64,000 bases of DNA from Chrysopilus asiliformis (GCA_964034945.1 OZ035960.1:50967706-51031705); one strand, 5' to 3'. Counted from the first letter of the stretch, positions 23,201 to 34,867 are shown. A program made the numbers and translations. Notes: a model not told the origin generated them from the letters alone.

Positions 23201-23455
23201 TTATCCTTACAGATTTCTTAATGCCGGAATTGGATTCAACGACCACAGAAACCCTCAGATGAGATTTTTTTCCCCCAGAAAATTTGTGGAACGGATAATG
23301 ACGTTATCCTTACAGGACCTTCCTCTGTCATTACAAGAACGAAGTAGTAAAAAATATCGTATCGTCATCGGACTTCTGTATGTGTGCAAAATTTCAGTTG
23401 GATGAGTGGAAGTGGGTCGAAATTAGATTGCAAAATTTGGCCCAGACAGACCAAC
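23201..23455 (+). repeat. Dispersed repeat G, right part of interrupted copy
   Basis: Matches 15010-15275, including AATGCCGGAATTGG, TGTGTGCAAAATTTCAGT and GAGTGGAAGTGGGTCGAAAT. Confidence 0.6.
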
Positions 23456-26400
23456 ATACGAAGGCAAACTAATTAAAAGCTTTTAAAAAATGGGTTTAAT
23501 TTTAGTAAGCGAAAATGTTCCCTTAAAAACGACTAGCCTATTACTGAAAATCGGATCAAAATCTCCACAAAGGTAAAGGCAGAATAAGGGGTTTCCAGGG
23601 AAAGGATGAAAATATTTTAACTGGGCGAAATTTTGCATGGGGAATGACTTGTTTGTTATTAAAAATCCAACAATATGTGTTCACAACTTCAGAAAATAGC
23701 AGGAGAGGGGATTCACAGAAAAGAGGTGAAACTTTGTTTTTACCATTAGGTCGTGAATTGTTTAAACATTAATGGGAAAATCCAGTAACAGTTCCTGAGA
23801 TAGCTTAGAAGGTTGTAGAACAGAAAGGGTGCCATTGGGATAAGCATACCTTCCGTAAACACTCCCCTTATTGCTAACAATCCGCATGTTGGAATCATTG
23901 TCGCTGCGACTTATAGTCCATCCTCCTTTTTTTAATTTTAATAAATTAAGACGCGTTAGCTTTTCTATATAATATTAGTAACCCATAAACAAAATCATCT
24001 TCCCCCAAATTCTCATAAATCGTAGTATCTCTGAATTTTAAAAATTACATGATCCGCGCAACCATGTATGGTAATAAAACTAAATTAATGAAAAATTTGC
24101 ACCGGACAATCAATTTTTCACGTGATCTCAACAGGGATCCTCGACTACCCGATTTAACGTCCAGTTAACTGCTGTGATTACCACCGAACCTTGCATGAAC
24201 CCCATGGTGGAATTTGCAGCACATCAAAGAACGGATGGTACAAGTTAGCAGTATCTTCACAGGTATTTCGATCTAAATACGATGCAACTGGAAGCCAGAT
24301 ATTTGTCACTTTCAATTTAACCACTTGCATTAATTTTATTTAGCAAGTTTTTTTTCACATTTTTCAAGTTAAATTGTAAAATATTGAAGTGATTCATTAG
24401 TGGCACACATCTTTGTAAAAATATCGATATCTTACTTACTTAGCTTACGATTTGTTTTTTTTTTTTCGTTTTCTAGTAAGAGTTATGGGTGTTGTAATAA
24501 AACTACGGTTTTTGGGGTTCTCAAGGGACTTTCTATAAAACACAAATTACAAAGATAAACTCTTAAGATCTGTATCTTGATAACTACTTGAAGAATGGAT
24601 AGAAAACTCTCAAATTAGTTCAAAATTTTATCAAAAAATCTTGAAATATACAAGTATAATCTGATGTGATTTTCTCAAAATATCATAACCAAATTCATCA
24701 CAGTAAATAAGAACGGTTACCATCTTGGTTTTTATGTGCATAAGAATAAAAGGCGTTGATAATTGCTGCATTTAGTACCAACTTTTCTGAATGAATCTTA
24801 TTTATTTCTATCTAAATTTTGACTAATTTTCTATTCTCTTTCTGTAAAACTATCACCTTATTAACATTAATGCAACGCCATCGATCAATATCAGATTTTG
24901 ATGTTTAAATCAAGGTTTCCAGCCTTTTTTAGAGTTCAATAACTCTGTAACCCTCTAAATACCAAATAATTTAAAAATTGAATGCTTTTTGTTCTTTATT
25001 TCAAGCTGATAGAGATTACATGAAATTTGATATCATCCAAGCATAAACTAATTAGGATAAGATCTAATTAGGATAATACCAAGATTTAAATCTCATCATG
25101 TATCATTCCTTAGCCTTATTGGGTATATTTTAAACTGTCGATATCGTCGCGTGTTTCTGTAATAAATTTAAAGTGATTGACCCACAGGCGTAATAAATTG
25201 AAGTTTTTTTGTTCGTTTTCCAAAAAAAGTAGAAGACAACGAAAAATATCATAAAAAAAATGTGGAAAAAAGATTTAAAAATTATATATTTTTTATTATT
25301 TCCAGGTGCTAATTAAGTTGATGTTTCCTCAACAATATTTGGCATTTTATTTTTATCTAATTTTATAGCCACCCAAAAATGTTCATCCATGTCTGACGAA
25401 TATTATGGTGATATTTGATGTTGCCTGAACGATACGATATGAAGAAGGTGTGTCTCCATATTTACGTATTCAAATGTCCGGTTCATATGCACGCCACAGT
25501 AAAAACTAGTGATCGAACCGCTTAAAACCGCACTATTCGATTAACTACCTAAATATGCACGTAGGGGTTTCCGATAAGATTCTGATGGTTTATTGCGGTT
25601 ATCGAGTGAATTTATTATACAATGTGTCGATTTCGAAAAATTTTGTGACAGAAACAATTTCATGTAAACATAATTCCAATATTTTTCAAAAAATTAAAGG
25701 AAAAATCCTAGCTTTCTAAAAAAAAGTAGTTTGGTGAATATGAATTTGCATACTATTCCATAAATTTCAATGGAAGAAATATGAACTCACATTTTTTTGC
25801 CAGCATGAATTTTATGACATTAAATACTGTAAATTTTGTGTGATTTTCCCATTAAAAATGTTGATAAACAAAAAATCATGTAAAAATTGCAAAAAACCCT
25901 GCGTATTCCAAATGTTTATTCAAAAATGTCACAAAAATAAGTGATTTAATGCTGGCTGACAATTCTAGGAAAAATCACATCAAATTAAAATATATTTTTC
26001 TTGATGTAGCTTAGTCAAAAATTCATAAAGTTTTGTGGTAAAATAGTTAGAGATACTACTTTCGTGTCTTTGGATTCACCATCTAAAAATACGATTTCAG
26101 GAAAAAAGCGCTTCCTCGAATTTTCCAGCATTTTCCTTGATCCTAATAAAATTTTTTATGGAATTTTATGAAAAGAAGATTTTATTTATATCAAATTATC
26201 AATATTGTGCATCTACGACTAGCCATTTTTGAGCCATGAAATTATAACAGCAATGATTTTTTTTTTTGAAAATGAGAGTATCTTCCAGAAATAGTTAGCG
26301 TTGGCATTTTTGAGTCTCCAGACAAGAAAGGGTTTTTCGTGGAATTTCGTAGAATTTTCTTATACCGTGGAAAATTTTGAGAAAACATTTTTTTTTACGT
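23456..26400. other. No gene or element recognised
   Basis: Nearly 3 kb without a credible frame. The blocks 24115-24270 and 25380-25580 are less AT-rich and unique in the window, so they are the best places to look for host exons or regulatory DNA. I saw no codon-like pattern in them. Confidence 0.35.
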
Positions 26401-27650
26401 AAAACATGAGAAAAGCGACAATTACCAGGGCCCAATCGTCAAATACTCTATATGACGACAGACAAAATGTTTATCTAAAAAAACCCATTCGTATAGTAGA
26501 AGGGGAAAGGAGGGGTCTGATTGGATTTTGAAGTATGGAACGGGAATGTAAAATCCTATTCTAAACACTTTTCATCTTTATTAATTTTCCGATACGATGC
26601 ACAGTTTTCGAGAAAACAGGAAAAAAGTGTTCCATTTGTTTGGGATAGGGGAGAAGCAGTGCTGCGACTGGATTTTGATGTACGGATGAGTTATGTAAAA
26701 TCTTATTTTAAATACATTTTATTTTTATAAATTTTTCTACATGACTCACCGTTTTAGAGAAAATTGTAAAAAAAATGTTTCGTTTGTATAAGGGAGGGGA
26801 GAAGGTTTTCTTTAATTTTGCCCGTTCAAGAACTTAGCCTAGCCATTCACGAGACACGCAACTATACAAAATTTCAAGTCTGTAGTTCAATCCGTTCGAA
26901 AGTAATGGTGTTCTATTTAGTGTTTAACCATTGAACCATTTGTGATTCATGGTTTATACTTGACCTTTTAGCATTGAATCCTATTGGAATTTCTCGGCTT
27001 ATAAGGTCTGCAAAAACAACAAAATTATATTATTTTTGCGGATGTTTTCACATCCAAATTTCCCCCCAACAGGTCGGACATATCTGCCCTGAAAATCCAT
27101 CAGGAGCCTGTTTATGGTATGGAAAGCTGGCTCACCGGCTCCTGATGGGTTTTCAGGGCAGACATGTCCAACCTGTTAGGGGGAAATTTGGATGTGAAAA
27201 CATCCGCAAAAATAATATAATTTTGTTGTTTTTGCAGACCTTATAAGCCGAGAAATTCCAATAGTAATGGTGTTCGTTCACGGTCGGATGGACAGAAGTA
27301 CAGATGGACCGATATGCGGAAATCAAAATCTCTTGTAATCCCTTCAAACACCGTTTAAATGTTTCGAAAAAAAAACATTTTTCCAGATAATGAATTACAA
27401 TTTGTGAAAATGTGTGTGAATGCGCAAAAAAAAAACGAACTTAACCTTGCATTTTATGAAAAACGAATCTGCGTAAAATTTCAAGTCTCTAGCTCAATCC
27501 GTGCGCCCGCAATCCGCGCCACAAACGGACGGACAAACAGACGGACAGATGGACATACGGACATACGGACATGCAAAATTCAATTTTTTTTATCATTCTA
27601 AACACAATAGTGTAATTCATTTTTGCGTGTGATACCGGGATTTTGGCTTT
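26401..27650 (+). repeat. Dispersed repeat D, long copy with insertion
   Basis: Carries all repeat D landmarks (CAATCGTCAAATACTCTATA, AAGAACTTAGCCTAGCCATT, GGACGGACAAACAGACGGAC). It is split by 26914-27264, with AGTAATGGTGTTC on both sides. Confidence 0.6.
26981..27264. mobile_element. MITE family J, copy 3: near-perfect 284-bp hairpin
   Basis: Two 128-bp arms, 26981-27108 and 27137-27264, are inverted copies differing at only about four positions, separated by 28 bases. Outer ends are CTATTGGAATTTC/GAAATTCCAATAG. If transcribed it would fold into a long double-stranded RNA. Confidence 0.85.
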
Positions 27651-27884
27651 ACAAACTGTAAGGCAAATATAATATACCCTTTGGTTTCACCATACGGGTA
27701 TAAAAAACGAAAACATATAATATTATTATGCCACAAACAAAAATACCACAAAGGGGTGGTATTTTATGATTTCTTATGCTTAGCCACTTGGATTTAAAAA
27801 GCATAAAAATACTTCTATAGACGAACATATTCGTACCCGTAACTACTGAAAATCCCAGTAGACATAAGTACAGGTTTGAGGTTT

Positions 27885-29310
27885 AATTTAATATTTATAT
27901 TTATATTTTATATTTATTTACAAATTTCATCAAAATACTGATTACTGATTAAAATTATTTACAATAAAATATGTATTAAAGCTTACTCTTCAGAAGCTCC
28001 AAACTATTGTTAAAATCAATATTTTCAAATTTCAAATTGAAATTACGGCATATGTTGGATATAGGTTCGTTAAGACCATAGTTTGTACGATGCATAGCAA
28101 CATGAAGAAAATTATGACATCTACGTGGACGAGAAGGAGCAAGTATAGATATATTTTCTAATATTTGAGGCGAGCTAATCAGTCCCGTTAACAATTTGAA
28201 CATAAAGGTAGTCTTTGTGATACTCCTTCTTTCTTTTAAGCTTTTTAAATTTAGCAGCGCAAGTCGATCTGCATAAGGAGGTAGACTTAAGACGTTGTTC
28301 CAGGGCAGTCCCTTCAGCGCAAAACGACTAAATCTCCTTTGCACCATTTCTATCCGATCACAATGTATCGCATAGAAAGGGTCCCAAACTACAGAACAAT
28401 ATTCTAATATTGGACGAACCAGAGAGCAGTATAAGGATTTGGTGACAAAAGGGTCAGAAAATTCCTTAGACCACCTCTTGATACAGCCCATGAGGGAATT
28501 AGCTCGACTCAAAATCGAATTTATATGATCAACAAAAGTAAGAGAAACGTCAAAAATTACACCAAGGTCCTTAATTTGTTGAAGCCTGATCAGATCAGTC
28601 CCTTCATGGGTATAGTCATAAAATAAAAATCTTTTCTTCCTACCATAACTAAGGACAGAGCACTTGTCAACGTTTAGTAACATACAGTTTTTTTTACACC
28701 ACACATAAAAATTTTCAAAGTCATTCGATAAAAGTACACAGTCATTTATGTCACGAATAGGGCGGTATATTTTCATATCGTCAGCAAAGAGCAAAATAGA
28801 GCTATTTTTTATAATCAAATAAATGTCATTCACATATAACACGAAAAGCATCGGACCCAGATGGCTTCCCTGAGGTACACCAGAAATATTATATATAGTT
28901 TTCGAAGTTATCCCTCGAAAACAAACTCTTTGAGTACGATTACAAAGGTAAGAGTTTAACCACTTGAGAAATAGTGGGGGAAAACCCAGAGCAGAAAGCT
29001 TAAACAATAAAATTTTATGCGAAATTGAGTCAAATGCTTTGGCTAAATCAGTATATATGCAGTCGACCTGCAGCCCATTCTCGACGATATTTTGACAGAA
29101 AGATGTAAATTGCACTAAATTTGTTTCAGTAGATCGACCTTTTAGAAATCCGTGTTGCTGCGGAGTAATGATAGAGCTTATATGAAACTGTAACACAGAA
29201 CAGATAATAGACTCAAATAGTTTAGGAATGGATGACAATTTAGCTATAGGTCTATAATTTGCAACATTCGATCTATTGCCTTTTTTGTGGATTGGGATTA
29301 TATAATCCCA
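27885..29310 (-). mobile_element. 5'-truncated LINE (Jockey/CR1-like), copy 1
   Basis: The minus-strand reverse transcriptase frame extends from about 29310 to 27976 and is followed by a ~90-base 3' UTR ending in TATAAATATAAATATTAAAT. The 5' break coincides with an ATT-repeat tail at 29311-29326 that appears to belong to another LINE. No target duplication was resolved. Confidence 0.75.
27976..29310 (-). CDS. LINE reverse transcriptase, C-terminal ~440 residues
   Basis: The frame opens at the truncation near 29310 (IIPIHKKGNRSNVANYRPIA, then KLSSIPKLFE) and runs without interruption to TAA at 27976-27978. The track-like start at 29238 is a leucine codon, so the true N-terminus is missing. 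RT motifs in order are HGFLKGRSTETNL, DLAKAFDSISH, SGVPQGSHLGPMLF, the catalytic LLFADDMKIY and LLNVDKCSVLSYG, followed by the thumb and a long C-terminal region. The endonuclease domain is lost by truncation, so it cannot transpose by itself. The order and the FADD core suit Jockey/CR1-like LINEs. The intact residual frame suggests a fairly recent insertion. Confidence 0.8.
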   Translation of the reverse strand, partial: WDYIIPIHKKGNRSNVANYRPIAKLSSIPKLFESIICSVLQFHISSIITPQQHGFLKGRSTETNLVQFTSFCQNIVENGLQVDCIYTDLAKAFDSISHKILLFKLSALGFPPLFLKWLNSYLCNRTQRVCFRGITSKTIYNISGVPQGSHLGPMLFVLYVNDIYLIIKNSSILLFADDMKIYRPIRDINDCVLLSNDFENFYVWCKKNCMLLNVDKCSVLSYGRKKRFLFYDYTHEGTDLIRLQQIKDLGVIFDVSLTFVDHINSILSRANSLMGCIKRWSKEFSDPFVTKSLYCSLVRPILEYCSVVWDPFYAIHCDRIEMVQRRFSRFALKGLPWNNVLSLPPYADRLALLNLKSLKERRSITKTTFMFKLLTGLISSPQILENISILAPSRPRRCHNFLHVAMHRTNYGLNEPISNICRNFNLKFENIDFNNSLELLKSKL

Positions 29311-29400
29311 TAATAATAATAATAATTTCTTTATTATAAATAGAATTCATTAACATATTCGGTTTAACCATAGATTAGAGACTTACTATAGATAAGACAC
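29311..29400 (-). mobile_element. Probable LINE 3' tail (ATT)n
   Basis: On the minus strand TATTTATAATAAAG is followed by (ATT)5, the same kind of tail as the LINE ending at 35359. It appears to be a very short 5'-truncated copy abutting LINE copy 1. Confidence 0.4.
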
Positions 29401-29435
29401 AAACGTGGTTTTCCGTTTGCCGCCTGTAGAAAGAA

Positions 29436-29473
29436 GTAGTCGACAGCATCATTCCGTAGTCGACAGCATCATT
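29436..29473 (+). repeat. Two-unit tandem duplication
   Basis: GTAGTCGACAGCATCATT occurs exactly twice, at 29436-29453 and 29456-29473 (20-bp period). Confidence 0.7.
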
Positions 29474-29681
29474 TCTCTCTTTTTATCATTTAGCTCAAAT
29501 GGACTTGTTGAAAAAAATCATTTTGTAATACTCGCACAGAACAAACCAAAATATTGGACCAACACATACACAAGGGCCGACAGCGACCTTTCACAATTTC
29601 TTCAACTGTCAATGGCGATAGGATTTTTTAGCAAAAAAAAAACACTTTTATTAAACTTGTTACGTTGCTTAAACAGAAAAA

Positions 29682-29801
29682 ATGCCTGGCAAGGAACATT
29701 TTAAATGCCTTGTTGCGGAATGTTCTGCCGACAATACGACATATTCCGAGAGTTTTGCTTTTCTCACACAAAAGCAATTAGTGTCTTTACAAAGCAAATG
29801 A
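29682..29801 (+). CDS. Very short frame, possible THAP-like start
   Basis: MPGKEHFKCLVAECSADNTT opens a 39-residue frame after an A-rich context. The C-x4-C spacing close to the N-terminus recalls THAP zinc-finger starts, which occur in insect host and P-element-derived proteins. The remaining zinc ligands are not seen, so this may be chance. Confidence 0.15.
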   Translation: MPGKEHFKCLVAECSADNTTYSESFAFLTQKQLVSLQSK

Positions 29802-29959
29802 AACAGACGATAATGTACTCTTCTTCAGGAAAAAATTTCTTACGCGTTTCCTAACTATATATCTCTAAACTATGGTTTAACTCAGAAATGTTATGGCATA
29901 ACATAAAAGTTGTCTGCCAGGGTGGTTTAAAAAAAGTATTAATAGAGAGACGTTGTATT

Positions 29960-30711
29960 TAATAAGAGCTGGTTATTACGCGAATTCATTTATTTATATT
30001 TAATATTCTATATTTAAGGGCATTTATTACATAGGCAGCAAGTTTCTCATAACATTTTCCATTAAGATACGTATAACATTCTTCTTCCGATAAGATCCGA
30101 AACAGCATTTCCTGTAGTTTTTAAAAATCGGACAACGCGCTATGAAATGATACGTATTGAAATGATACGTCTTAAAGATGACGCTTATCTCTTGAATAGA
30201 GTAGGTACTTATCTCTTACGTAGCTTGGAATATCCGTGTATTTTAGGTGACAGTATTGGTCGTGGTGTTGAGATGCAAGTGCAGATTGCACATTTTTTCC
30301 CAGTCCTTACGAGACATCGACCTAATTACTCCTGTAACGGAAGTGTCGAAGTAAGAATTTCGATGGATATTATAGCCGTCAAAAATTTTAAGCCATTCCT
30401 TTGACCAGAAAGTATTTTGGTTTATGGTTTCTTCAGCGAGTAGTTTCGGGAGTCTGTAGCTCGGATATGACAGGACTTTTAATATATAATCGAAGTGTAG
30501 CTTGAGTGTGGCAAGAGAAAGACGATCTAGATCAGTTTCGAGAAATATCATGTAGTTAGGAGTATTATAAGGGAGGTATAAAACTTTCTTTAAGAAGAAA
30601 CGCTGAAGTTTCTCTACTTGGTCATATTGGTGATACCCCCAGATTTAAGCAGCATACCCCATTACAGAGTATGCAGTACTGTTAAAAATGCTTAGTTTAT
30701 TAGATAGGTTT
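29960..30711 (-). pseudogene. LINE C-terminal fragment, copy 2
   Basis: The minus strand reads YSVMGYAA, a stop, then WGYHQYDQVEKLQRFFLKKV, a long frame with NYMIFLETDLDRL and SYPSYRLPKLLAEET, more stops, and then HFIARCPIFKNYRKC near the 3' end. This is the post-RT C-terminus of a non-LTR retrotransposon, with a terminal Cys/His motif. Several stops mark it as inactive. The 3' tail is an ATATAAATAAAT tract near 29985-30005. It is distinct from the LINEs at 28 and 36 kb. Confidence 0.65.
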
Positions 30712-30820
30712 ACAGCCGTATTCTGGCATTGTGATACTTAAGTCACAAGTCACAAGTCCATAGAATTTGAGGCTCTTGTGACCGAGTTGTGACTAGTGAC
30801 CGTAGCTAGAATAAGGCTGT
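30712..30820. mobile_element. 109-bp MITE
   Basis: ACAGCCGTATTCTGGC at the left is inverted as GCTAGAATAAGGCTGT at the right, with GTCACAAGTC words between. It abuts the 5' end of the LINE fragment. Target duplication unclear. Confidence 0.5.
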
Positions 30821-32480
30821 TAATTTATTGCTGCCACTCGTGGCATGATCCTAAACTTGAAATTGGCTCTCCAAAAAATCAATTTGGAGACTCCTGCTAT
30901 ACTTTACATCTGCTAGAAGTACAAATTGTTTTGAAAAGTTCTTAGGACGCGACTTTGAAACTACGAAATAAACAAGATTTCCCAAGAACAACATATAATA
31001 TCTTGTAAACACCCAATAAGTTCAAATTCTAAAGCCAACAAACCTTTGTTAAACTACTTCCGTATGAGAAAATAAAATTTCAAACATCAACAATTTCTGA
31101 CCAGTTCGATCAAATATTCAAATTAGACATAAAACTTCCAACACCTGAGTCCATCGGACAAAATCCGAATCTCATAGATGAAGGCTAACATTTTGTTGAA
31201 TTTCTGATCTTTATGTAGTTTTACATGTGAAATATAAAACCTGATGCATCATCGTTGATATTAAAGAAAGATTCCTCAAAGACACATTAAAGCTGAACAT
31301 ATTTTTTTTTTCAAATTTAGCAACCTTAAAACAGTAGAAACGATCCACGACCACTGGAAATTAACGACTAACAATAGACGAGCCCAATTTTCCGGGTGTC
31401 ATCAGCTTAAATTAAACTTTATTACTTCCAATATCCGATTTCTTATAGAAATTATCCCGTTTACCTTAATAAATTCGGCGGCCCATCATTATCGTGGATG
31501 AAACTGCTTTTATGGAACAAAAATTCATAACCGTTCGTTACTACACTCACTTCATAATGGCAGTTATCGACGTACAGGTGATATTACAAAGTTAAAGATA
31601 TGGTACTCTGCCTAAACGACCATTCCATCAAATGACTATGATTTTCGTCTATGACCATATACCGAACTGCCAATTAACCGAAATACAAAACCTGTACTTT
31701 TTACCCATGCTCCGGAAAAACTTCACCCAATTTCCACTCTTTTTCTTGCTGTCTGTCGTGTAGTGGTTACACTATGGGGAGGAAGTGCAAAGCATAGCCA
31801 ACGTGCCGCCGAAAACTCCAAATCCTGGCACGTCTACGGAGTGATGAAAAACACAAAACTACGCATTCACCAGAAAGAGTTAGGAAAAAAGTCTCAAAAA
31901 TGATGAGTAAATTATGTCTTCCCGACCTATTGTTCCGCCTGTAAAGATCAGAAGATCTTGATCTATAATTTCCAAATTAAACATAATTGATTTGGTCAGG
32001 TACTTGGCCACGAGAAAAAAACGTATACATCTTAAGCTCGTCGTCCGTCTTCCGCAATTAGAATTGTGTGGATTTTTCAACTAGACCAAAAACGACTAAA
32101 ACGGACGATTGAATGGACTCTGCCTTCTCCGGCCATGGTCCGTTGGCGCAGAGATTCTTAACCGCGTAATTATCCACACATGATTCTATTGTATAAGCCG
32201 AGAACAGATATTTATTCGAATGCGAACGTGGAATTTTTCTCCTAATAAAACTGTTTCACCTGTACCCAATTTTATTTTATTTTCATCAAAAAAAAATGTT
32301 TTTTTCCTCCTGCCAATATATAACGATATCAAACTTTATTACGTTTAGAAAATCATCGATTTAGGGAAAAAACTAAATAAAAATAACTAAATGGCCCTTC
32401 GCTTAACTGTTGGCTCAAGTTTTCCCTGATCATCAACGAAAATGGTTTAGGGTGGTGGTACCTGTAATTGATCATTTAAA
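30821..32480. other. No gene or element recognised
   Basis: Unique-looking DNA. 31740-31830 and 32030-32170 are less AT-rich, but no coding pattern was seen. Confidence 0.35.
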
Positions 32481-32931
32481 TTAATTTTAATATTGGAATT
32501 TTTTTCCCGGCTTTTTTTTATGTTCCGGGACTTTGAAATTTTTTTTTAATTTTCCGAAAATCTCGAGAATTTCCGAAAATTTTTCAAAATAATTATTTTA
32601 TGTTCAAAAACGAATATTTTGTGACTAATTTACCTTTTTTCCGTTTTTTCAAAGACAATTAATATACACCCAACTCTTTTTTTACTTGGTAGATACATTT
32701 CTCAGAAGTTCGAAATAAAAAACCTGTGAAAATCCAAAACCGTGTATCCAAAAACCGTGTAAGATGAAATAAGGAACTACTATACATATAATGACATTGA
32801 AGGGAAGTGACAATTGGGTCATAATAAGCAGAAGTCATAAAAAGCAGATAAGTAGATTTTCATTGTCTTAAACCACTGTATCAAAGCTTGCTCGACAATT
32901 TCCTGTGTTGATTTGAGGAGTTTCTATAGTA

Positions 32932-34236
32932 AAGGGTGGTTAAATTTTAAGGGCCGATGTTGAATGTGAACCACACCTAAACGTCAAGTTTTTTTCTGCA
33001 TTTCATTTGACATTTCTCAATTTCAGACTAACTCAATTTGAACCATGGAAAGATACACAATCGAGCAACGCGTTAAAGTTATTCAGGCTTATTATGAAAA
33101 TGGGCGTTCAAATCAAAATGCATATCGTGCACTTCGTGATTTTTTCGGTCAATTTAATCGTCCAAATGTGCGTACAATCGGAAAAATCGTGCAAAAATTT
33201 GAGCAAACCGGGTCTGTAGGAGATGTGAAAACACCAGTGCATGCTCGTACAGCTCGTACTGCAGAAAATATTGCTGCTGTTCGCGATAGTGTGGCTGAAG
33301 AGCCGTCCACCTCAACTCGTCGTCGTGCCCAACAATTGCACCTCCCACGCTCGTCGTTGATGAACATTATGCATAAAGACTTGCATTTACACGCTTACAA
33401 GGTGCAATTGACTCAAGAACTAAAGCCTCTTGACCATTTCAAGCGTCGTCAATGGTCAGAATGGTGGCAAGAAATGGCAACAGTGGATGATCAATTTTCG
33501 AAGAAAATCATCTTCAGTGATGAGGCACATTTTCACCTCAGTGGATTCGTCAATAAGCAGAACAGCCGCATTTGGGCGAATGATAATCCAAGAGTGATTG
33601 TCGAAAAACCAATGCACCCACAAAGAGTGACTGTTTGGTGCGGTTTATGGGCTGGCGGCATCATCGGGCCGTATTTTTTCCAAAATGAGGCCGGTCAGGC
33701 AGTTACTGTGAATGGTGTTCGCTATCGTGAGATGATAACGAACTTGTTATGGCCCGAATTGGAAGATATGGATGTGGACGATATGTGGTTTCAACAGGAC
33801 GGTGCCACTTGCCACACAGCTACCGAAACAATCGCTCTTTTGCGCGACAAATTTAATGGCCGTGTTATCTCACGTGGTGGCGATGTCAATTGGCCGCCAA
33901 GATCATGTGATTTGACACCGTTGGACTTCTTTCTTTGGGGTTATTTGAAAGAAAAGGTGTACGTCGATAAGCCAGCAACAATTCAAGAGCTAAAGGATGA
34001 GATAATTCGGCACATTAACGGCATAGAACCTCAATTATGCCACAGCGTCATCGAAAATTTGGACCATCGGATGGAGGTGTGCCGCCGAGGTCGCGGCGGC
34101 CATTTGGCCGATATTTTGTTCCATACATAATTGAACCATAGCAATATTATCATAATAAAAAGAAATGACAATAATTTCCTAAATAATTCGTGTTTTATTC
34201 AAAATCAACATCGGCCCTTAAAATTTAACCACCCTT
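32932..34236 (+). mobile_element. Complete mariner-like transposon (DD41D), 1305 bp
   Basis: Perfect 32-bp terminal inverted repeats starting AAGGGTGGTTAAATTTTAAG, flanked by the TA duplication at 32930-32931 and 34237-34238. It contains a single uninterrupted transposase. Identical TIRs and an intact frame mean it is young and possibly still mobile. Confidence 0.95.
33045..34130 (+). CDS. Mariner-family transposase, DD41D type, intact
   Basis: The 361-residue frame starts at an ATG in good context (GAACCATGG) and ends at TAA 34128-34130. Residues 1-60 form the first helix-turn-helix (MERYTIEQRVKVIQAYYENG); a second DNA-binding region spans about 75-120. Catalytic acidic residues are D159 (FSDEAHFH), D252 (QQDGATCHTA) and D294 (LTPLDFFLWGY), leaving 41 residues between the second and third Asp. 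Classical mariners have 34, so this fits the DD41D (rosa-type) branch of IS630-Tc1-mariner. The enzyme would cut and paste the flanking TIRs into TA sites in the nucleus. Length is typical, and no stop, shift or missing catalytic residue was seen. Confidence 0.93.
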   Translation: MERYTIEQRVKVIQAYYENGRSNQNAYRALRDFFGQFNRPNVRTIGKIVQKFEQTGSVGDVKTPVHARTARTAENIAAVRDSVAEEPSTSTRRRAQQLHLPRSSLMNIMHKDLHLHAYKVQLTQELKPLDHFKRRQWSEWWQEMATVDDQFSKKIIFSDEAHFHLSGFVNKQNSRIWANDNPRVIVEKPMHPQRVTVWCGLWAGGIIGPYFFQNEAGQAVTVNGVRYREMITNLLWPELEDMDVDDMWFQQDGATCHTATETIALLRDKFNGRVISRGGDVNWPPRSCDLTPLDFFLWGYLKEKVYVDKPATIQELKDEIIRHINGIEPQLCHSVIENLDHRMEVCRRGRGGHLADILFHT

Positions 34237-34867
34237 TATTAAAACATTAGGATTGAAGGATTCCTCAATTTTGTTTTTGTTTTTAAAAATCATAGATATT
34301 GTCGAATGACCAACGCCAAATTATATAAAGAGTAATAGGCGGCGCGGCGTCATAATAACCAGATTCTACTGTATATTTAGTTTAAAAGGCGTGTTAAAAT
34401 CCTGAAAACTGTAAAAGTTATGATATGCAGATCTGCATACGAATGATATTTGTATACATATGCAATTTTATTGGGCAATAAAACTTAAAATACATTTATA
34501 ATTCAGAGGAAAAAATAAGTAGTGCAAGATAAAAAAAGAAATCTGTCAAACCAAAATTAACAATACCTAGAAGACTCAGAATTAAAAATAGAAATAAAGA
34601 AATACAATATTTTATTTTATTTTATAATATTTAGTTACATAATTATAAGAAAATGACCTTGAAATCGTATTAGATCAAATAAATTTTTCAGAAAAGGAAG
34701 ACTTTTATTCAATGTAACTTCAAATTCCCGGAAAATTCTCGGTTTTTTCTCGGGAAACGGGAATTCCCGAAAGTCATTAAATTAAAATTCACGGGAAGCG
34801 TTTACCAAAGAATTCATAAAAACTCTTCCCGTCTCAGGAATTCCCGATCCCAATCTCTACTCCCGAC

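Larger units (their letters stand above)
32490..34860 (+). repeat. Dispersed repeat F, split by a ~2-kb insertion
   Basis: The left part (32490-32660, AAAATCTCGAGAATTTCCG, AACGAATATTTTGTGAC) and right part (34715-34860, GGGAAACGGGAATTC, AAGTCATTAAATTAAAATTC) together match the continuous copy at 40160-40495. The intervening DNA includes the intact mariner. Confidence 0.6.

Noticed and set aside
33149..33367. Minus-strand frames opposite the mariner transposase
   Set aside because: Shadows of the intact plus-strand transposase.
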